From Quercus robur (taxonomy: Eukaryota > Streptophyta > Magnoliopsida > Fagales > Fagaceae), in the NCBI RefSeq assembly GCF_932294415.1, contig NC_065536.1, positions 31,701,354 through 31,765,353 on the forward strand: DNA of 64,000 bases, in the 5' to 3' direction. Positions 58,500 to 64,000 of the stretch are shown here, piece after piece. Within the stretch, counting starts at the first letter, position 1; the number at the start of each line of letters is the position of its first letter. Below the pieces are notes generated by a model. It saw only the letters and a program-made list of their open reading frames with translations. It was not told the origin of the DNA and made no database searches. The translations under genes were made by a program, and so were the position numbers.

Positions 58500-59694
58500 G
58501 ATCCCCAATTAAAAATTACGGCTAGATTGCTTTTACTCTAATTTAGACTAAGTGTGGAACAAGTGTATATAAGCGCAATGAACCGATAACACTATCCTAA
58601 GCCATATTCATCCATCATCAACAATAAAATGAAAGCTTAAAGAGTAGGGAAGAGAGATGCAAATACAAGATAACACCAAGACGTGTTATCGAAGAGGAAA
58701 CTGAAGAATTCAGCGAAAAATCTCTCCACAACTCTCCAAGTCGAAATCAATCCACCAGAGAATAAAGTTGGAGTACACGAATTACAAGAAACCCTCCAAG
58801 CCTAGGCTACCACATGTACTTGAGCCCTCCAAGCTCCTGCTACCAACTGACTTCTCAGAGTCTTGTCTTCTTTAACTTTCCGGATTTTGCAATTCAGCCC
58901 GATTGCATTCGCCAATCAATGGCTTCTTCCAATACTTTCCAGTAGCACCAAAATCTCACTTTACACTCAGTATGGGTGTGGTAAGTTTGAGCTAGTAACT
59001 TCTCAAAGATATAGAGATGGAGAGGTAGGAGTTGAGGAAAACCACAAGGAAATGGGTAGATGATTGTGGGTGTGACAATCTTTAACTTTCACATGTGTTT
59101 TCTAGGGTTTTCTCTCTAAAAAGTACTCCCTACAATTTGTGGATAATGAGGGTATATATAATGTGTGTAAAAACATGGTAAAGCAAAACATAACCTTTTG
59201 CCAACAAAATGTTTTGCGGGTCCTTCATGGGTTGGCCTTACCTGCAAGATACTCGCAAAAAGTACAGTCTGGCACGACTCTTCATCTTCCAGTCATGTGT
59301 TCTACATGTGGCTCTTTTTGCGGGTAAGCTTCTCACGAGCCTGTCACGAAATCCACTTGTACATTCTTTGAAGCTTGAGTCTTCACCGATCTCTCACACT
59401 CATCCCTTACAATTAATCTCACATATATAAAGGGAAAATGATTGAAGAAATTACAATCAAATTTGGCATAGAATTAAAGCCAACACAATATAGTTGGAAA
59501 TCACAACTTTAAATCTATGTTTTTAACTCTATTGTAACCTATCTTGTCATGTACTTGACTATTTGATATCTAAAAATTTTTGCTCATTATAGAATGCTCA
59601 ACCATTCATCTTTCAATTCATTTGCATGCAGTTATGTAAATGTATCAATTGTTTCCTTAAAGCTCACAATAAACAATTTAACCAATATTGTCTT

Positions 59695-59695
<1 letters not shown>
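58500..59695. other. Unassigned stretch in the nest, probably retroelement DNA
   Basis: No gene family was recognised. Words such as TAGACTAAGTGTGGAACAAG and the mixed C-rich leader-like text around 58740-58960 suggest retroelement untranslated or LTR sequence, but ends could not be paired. A 36-base T tract follows at 59698-59733. Confidence 0.35.
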
Positions 59696-59735
<40 letters not shown>

Positions 59736-60619
59736 CAAAGAAAAAAATTTTAAAAAATGGTTTGGGTCACAAGTCGGGTCGCGAGTCAGATCGGGTTGAC
59801 CCACAAAAAATAGGGTCGGGTCATGGGTCAACTTATTTTTGCTTTAGGTAAAAAAAATCGGGTTGGGTCGGGTTAGGTCAAAAAATTCTGATCTGTTTTG
59901 CCATGTCTAGTATCAGTATCAGCCCCTCCCCCAAATCAAAATCCCAACAACCCAAAATCCCAAAATCAAAATCATCTCTATCATTGCTCCACCAATTGTA
60001 CTTAATACTCTTAAACAAAAGAAAAGATCTAAGGATAGATCACTTGAGTGATTTTACAGGATAGTTTTTTTATTATGGTTTTTGGGTCAGAAAATTAATT
60101 TTGAATAGTCAAGGTGTTAGATCATTACAAGGTTTATCAAGGCACCAGAAACTTAAGGGAAAAGAAAAAGACTTAAAGTGGGAGATAAGTCAAAGTTTAA
60201 GTAGTTGAAACCTGAGCAAGATTTTAAGATTATGTTGAGTTCTATTGGCTCTGACTTGCAATTATTTCATTATGATTGTAGAGTAGTTCTTTTGTCCATT
60301 CAAAGTCTATTAAGAAATGTTCTTAGGAGGTGTTGTAGTGGTCACGAGAGTGAACTAGAGAAAAATAGAAGGTTTGTTTTTAATTGATTGGGAAGGGGTG
60401 GGGGGGGGGGGGGTTGGTTTTTTTAAGTTTGTGCCACTTAGCAACGCATGTGCAAGTCATATGCTTCATATCCAACTTAACAATAAAACTAATGGCAGGG
60501 TGCAAAGTGTAAAGAAGGTCATAATTTATGGTGCAAAATTGTGCATTCGAGTAGTTTAGGGTACAAAGTATAATATAGAGCATAGTTTAGGATGGTAAAG
60601 TGTAATGTCCCCTATATAA

Positions 60620-62270
60620 TCAAAACTTTGGTTTCTTTCACAAAATTATACATGCTTGATCCAAGTTTGTAACCAATCACTATTGAATCAAATAGTATAC
60701 TCATTTTATCATGCATTTAGTCCTATTTATGATTAGCCATTATTCAAATTAAAATTTTACATAATTAAATTCATTCATTCATCACTCCCTATCTACAGTT
60801 TCAGCAATTATTCAAAATACAATTTTTACATTCATGTTAGAAGGTGAAGAACCAAAACAATACTTGTTTGTAACTATTATGAATAAAAAAAAATGATAAT
60901 ATATTTCATAACTTTACTTTAGATGATTAATAGGGAAGGATCATATGTGGTCAACTCAATTAATTAATTTATTTTTAAATGTAACTATAGTCTAAAGTGG
61001 TTCTTGGTCAGTTTAGAGAGAAAGAAAATATTAAGGTAATGGGTACTGGTCCCATGTTGGCCATGTCATTATTAAGATATGTGTAATGAGTATATTTAGC
61101 TAACATATATAAGCTTATAAATGAGTCTATGCTTGAATTGTGTTGCATCAAGCCTAATAGCTGACAAGCTTGTTCGTGAATAAATTTTTTGCTTAGGCTT
61201 GGCTTTTTTATTAAACAAGCCAAAAACTAAGGCTTAAGCTTGACTTATTTATAAACAGACAAACATGAATAAGCTTTTTATCGAGCCAAGCCCAAGTTGT
61301 TCATGATTAGTTTGATTCATTTACAGCTTACTCGTCCGTTACCATGGCGTCTTAGAAGAGTAAGCATTAGGTAAGTTACATACTTACATCACAAGGTGTC
61401 AGAAAGGGTACCTAACGACCCATAGGTATGTAACGACTTCTTGGTGACATGACAACTCTCATGTATTAGATTTATCTAGTTTTGGCCAAAATGTTCCCTA
61501 TCACCGCTAAATTCCACATGGTATGGTGATTTAAACAAATCATTATTTTTTTTCCCAAAGCCATTTTTTTTTTTTTTTCACTTCAATCACATATGAAATT
61601 TTATTATTATTTTCCTTAAATAATGTGTTTTTCTTGTATCCTTTACTCACATCTGACATGGTTTTTTTCTTCATTAATATTTTTTTCTTACTCATATATA
61701 TGACATGTAATATATTTATTTTATGTAAAGTTTATATTAAGAATGTGCATTATTTGATTTTGAATTAATAATTTGATATAATATAATATCATGTGACGTA
61801 GATTTAGATATAAATTTTGTAATATATATATATATATATATATATATGACTTTAGCGTTAACCTCAAAATGGTATGTTGAAATTGGCCATTACAAAAATG
61901 TTTCATTCTAGACAAATTAAAACAGTATTCAAAAATATTAATACACAAAAATATTTGGAGGCTAGAGATTCCAATCCTATAACTAATAAGAGCCCCAACT
62001 TCTAATAACTTGAGACTTTATCCCACAATTTCCACCCCTCTCAAGTTGTGACTTATCCGTCGATGCCTAAAGATCAATCCCGACTAAAATGCAAGGATCC
62101 AAACGCAAAAGGAATTCCAAGCTTATCATGAAAATTCGATAGAATTCCACCTAATATCCAAAAAGGATTACATATAATTATGGCATTCCATACAATTACT
62201 CTATTTGCATTGGTATCCCACTTGTTTCTACACCTTTAGCTTATTTGATACATCCATTCCTGAGTTTAGG

Positions 62271-62312
<42 letters not shown>

Positions 62313-62640
62313 TTTTTGGTTTTGTTTTTCCTCGAAGTCCGTATACAGAAATTCTCAAGGACACCCCAAATAACAAATAAACAGTAAACACTACCTTAGT
62401 TAATATGGAACTATTAGTGTCACTCTTAGAGACCAATCATACATAATCATCAAATGCGATTGGAATGGACTCAGAGCATTTCTACCCTTTAGGTATCCAA
62501 AAAAAGGGTCCTAAAATAGTAAAATACGTCAATGTTGAATTTAAGATGCAACATACTATCATACCTATCCATAACAATAATTTCAAAAAAAAAAAAAAAA
62601 AAAAAATAGACAACTTTCTTCCAGATTAAAATCTAAAGCA
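60620..62640. other. Intergenic stretch, no gene seen
   Basis: AT-rich, with TA repeats at about 61824-61848 and 62274-62303. No family was recognised in any frame. Confidence 0.5.
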
Positions 62641-62734
62641 TGTTTAGATATCGCTTATTTACCGAAAACTGAAAACTTATTACTAAAAACACTGTAGCAA
62701 AATAATTTTTGAAGGTGTAAATAGTGCTGTGAAA

Positions 62735-63389
62735 CCCAAATTTACCTAGAAATCTGTACTTTGCTGAGTTTGGTGGAAAAGTGAACAGTATCCAAGGGAC
62801 CCACTAAAAAACATAAAACGCACTGATTGGGCAAAACATCCAATCCAAACGCACGCCTAATGCTGAATTCAACGGTCAACATCCTATCAAAGTTTGAGTC
62901 ATTGTATCAATTTACCCAAATTTACCTAGAAATCTATGTTTTGCTAAGTTTGGTGAAAAAGTGAATAGTATCCAAGGGACCCACTAAAAAACGTAAAACG
63001 CGCGGATTGGGCGTAGTATCCAAGGGACCCACTAAAAAACGTAAAACGCGCAGATTGGGCGTAGTATCCAAGGGACCCACTAAAAAACGAAAAACGCGCG
63101 GATTGGGCAAAACGCCCAATCCAAACGCACGCCTAATGCTAAATTCAACTGTCAACATCCTATCAAAGGTTGAGTCATTGCATCAATTTACCCAAATTTA
63201 CCTAGAAATCTGTGCTTTGTTGAGTTTGGTGGAAAAGTGAACAATATCCAAGGGACCCACTAAAAAAACGTAAAACACGCGAATTGGGCAAAACGCCCAA
63301 TCCAAACGCACACTTAATGCTGAATTCAAGCCTAATGCTGAATTCAACGGTCAACATCGTATCAAAGTTTGAGTCATTGCATCAATTTA
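62735..63389 (+). repeat. Three-level tandem repeat
   Basis: Three large units start at CCCAAATTTACCTAGAAATC: 62735-62914 (180 bp), 62915-63190 (276 bp) and 63191-63389 (199 bp). The middle unit is longer by exactly two extra copies of an internal 48-bp word (copies at 62965, 63013 and 63061, GTAGTATCCAAGGGACCCAC onward). The third is longer by an 18-bp duplication of CCTAATGCTGAATTCAA with one neighbouring base, plus one extra A. Each large unit also holds the short palindrome-like ATTGGGCAAAACGCCCAAT. Confidence 0.92.
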
Positions 63390-63764
63390 CTTATACCACT
63401 AATCATAGCATTCTTACAATCTAGAAGATCACAAATTCTCTCCTATTGGAAGATCTCCTTCAACTTCATGTAAACTGGAATCAAAAACTTTACCCCCTAT
63501 TTAAACAATCTCCAAGTCCACAAATTAGGATCTCAAACTTCTAAAAAGCAAACCATGGCTCAAAACGGTAACTGCCTCTCTAATAACAAAACCCATGTTA
63601 ATCCCAACCTATCGAGAACTTAACAGAGACAACAATCCAAACTAGAAGACAAATCAGACCTTAACATGAGGATCCAAAGCAATCCACCAATATAAAAACT
63701 CTACTGCTTATAACACCATCAATCCCAATAGATCAAACTTAACCAAAGGTATACAAGAATAGAA

Positions 63765-64000
63765 ACTAAGCTCTGATACCATTACATTGTCACGCTCCCA
63801 ACCCTCATTGTACTAGTCCTAAATACTATATATGAAACTTGCGTCCTTTGCTTATAATGTAATCAACAAACAGCTTATCAAAAAAAATGTAAGCAACAAA
63901 CACAAGCAATTCTTCACCCCATTTAACAAGTACTTCCACAAAATTGAAATGAGACATAATTAACCCAACAATGGAACGTAGATTTAATGTTCCAGTATTC
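63765..64000 (-). mobile_element. LTR-retrotransposon fossil cut by the window edge
   Basis: AAGCTCTGATACCAT at 63769 is the complement of a primer-binding site ATGGTATCAGAGC for initiator tRNA-Met. On the minus strand an LTR should precede it, from about 63784 past the window end. The left side (63400-63765) would be leader and shows no gag frame. This is seen only from the primer site and position, so moderate confidence. Confidence 0.5.

Larger units (their letters stand above)
54000..59909. mobile_element. hAT-like ends enclosing an LTR-type insertion
   Basis: The left end TAGACATGGAAAACGGGG is matched at the right, inverted, by TAGACATGGCAAAACAGATC. Inside both ends are clustered GGGTCGGGTTGGGTCG-type words (54014-54120 and 59765-59885), the subterminal signature of plant hAT elements. 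Flanking words GTATTAGACTAT and GTATCAGTAT could be an altered target duplication but do not match cleanly. No transposase frame was found. Confidence 0.5.
53732..60612. mobile_element. Outer inverted-repeat element holding nested insertions
   Basis: The left arm (53732-53936) and right arm (60380-60612) are inverted copies. Shared landmarks in order: ATTACACT, CCATCCTAAACTAT-like, ATATTATACTTTG, CACTTTG..CCC, CATATGACTTGCACATGC-like, GTGGCACAAA-like, and CCCTTCCCAATCAATTAA. Arms of over 200 bp suggest a Mutator-like or foldback element. The DNA between contains other elements, described separately. No clean target duplication could be read. Confidence 0.6.

Noticed and set aside
62934-63240. 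Repetitive frames on both strands (GPTKKRKTRRLGVV and LRFLVGPLDTTPN repeats)
   Set aside because: They are translations of the 48-bp tandem repeat, whose length is a multiple of three, and not a repeat protein.
1-64000. CRISPR array, bacterial operon, phage or plasmid system
   Set aside because: Spliced plant genes and plant transposons throughout; the tandem repeats seen have no unique spacers of constant length.

Overview
The window is nuclear DNA of a flowering plant, a eudicot and probably a woody one (placing it nearer, for example in Fagales, would be a guess). Evidence: AT-rich DNA, spliced genes with GT-AG introns, plant-only gene families, and a dense load of plant transposons: hAT, CACTA and Mutator-like miniature elements, L1 LINEs and copia-type LTR fossils. 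No CRISPR array, operon or bacterial signal was seen. Most open frames that can be translated here are spurious.

Four host protein genes and one tRNA gene are supported. (1) 10336-16759 (+): an 11-exon MAP65 microtubule cross-linker, closest to the MAP65-6/-7 type, 601 aa. (2) 22291-33227 (+): an 11-exon ZIP/KE4 zinc transporter of the IAR1 type, 482 aa, with His-rich loops and the HNFTDG and HELPQE motifs. (3) 35769-37236 (-): a 3-exon gene for a small conserved-looking protein of unknown function, 163 aa. (4) 48755-49915 (+): an intronless ANTH-domain clathrin-assembly protein, 386 aa. (5) 46168-46241 (+): tRNA-Ile (anticodon AAT). A 34-codon frame at 22111-22215, just upstream of the IAR1 start, reads as a one-pass membrane micropeptide and is the most interesting unlisted coding candidate.

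Layout. 1-9300 is transposon ground: an L1 piece, a hAT miniature element with target duplication, a long inverted-repeat element, a CACTA element packed with GCGTTT palindromes, a second hAT element, and a 720-bp tandem duplication. 9900-17300 is MAP65. 17300-22000 is mostly empty apart from a 5'-truncated L1 whose target duplication can still be read. 22100-33250 is the micro-ORF and IAR1, whose 5-kb intron 8 holds L1 debris. 33250-41300 holds the small unknown gene, a long inverted-repeat element and an LTR fossil. 41300-45900 holds a broken PIF/Harbinger element with an internal 459-bp tandem duplication, a copia fossil, two minisatellites and a miniature element. 46100-50000 holds the tRNA, two siblings of a Mutator-type foldback family with 9-bp duplications, and the ANTH gene. 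50200-51830 is a copia fossil carrying a solo LTR. 53700-60600 is a nest: an inverted-repeat element holding hAT-like ends, which hold a 3.7-kb LTR-type unit with its own minisatellites and duplication. 62700-63400 is a three-level tandem repeat. The right edge cuts an LTR fossil.

The host genes are unrelated in function (cytoskeleton, zinc homeostasis, unknown, endocytosis), as expected for a plant chromosome. The unusual content is the repeat architecture and the micro-ORF, not a gene cluster.
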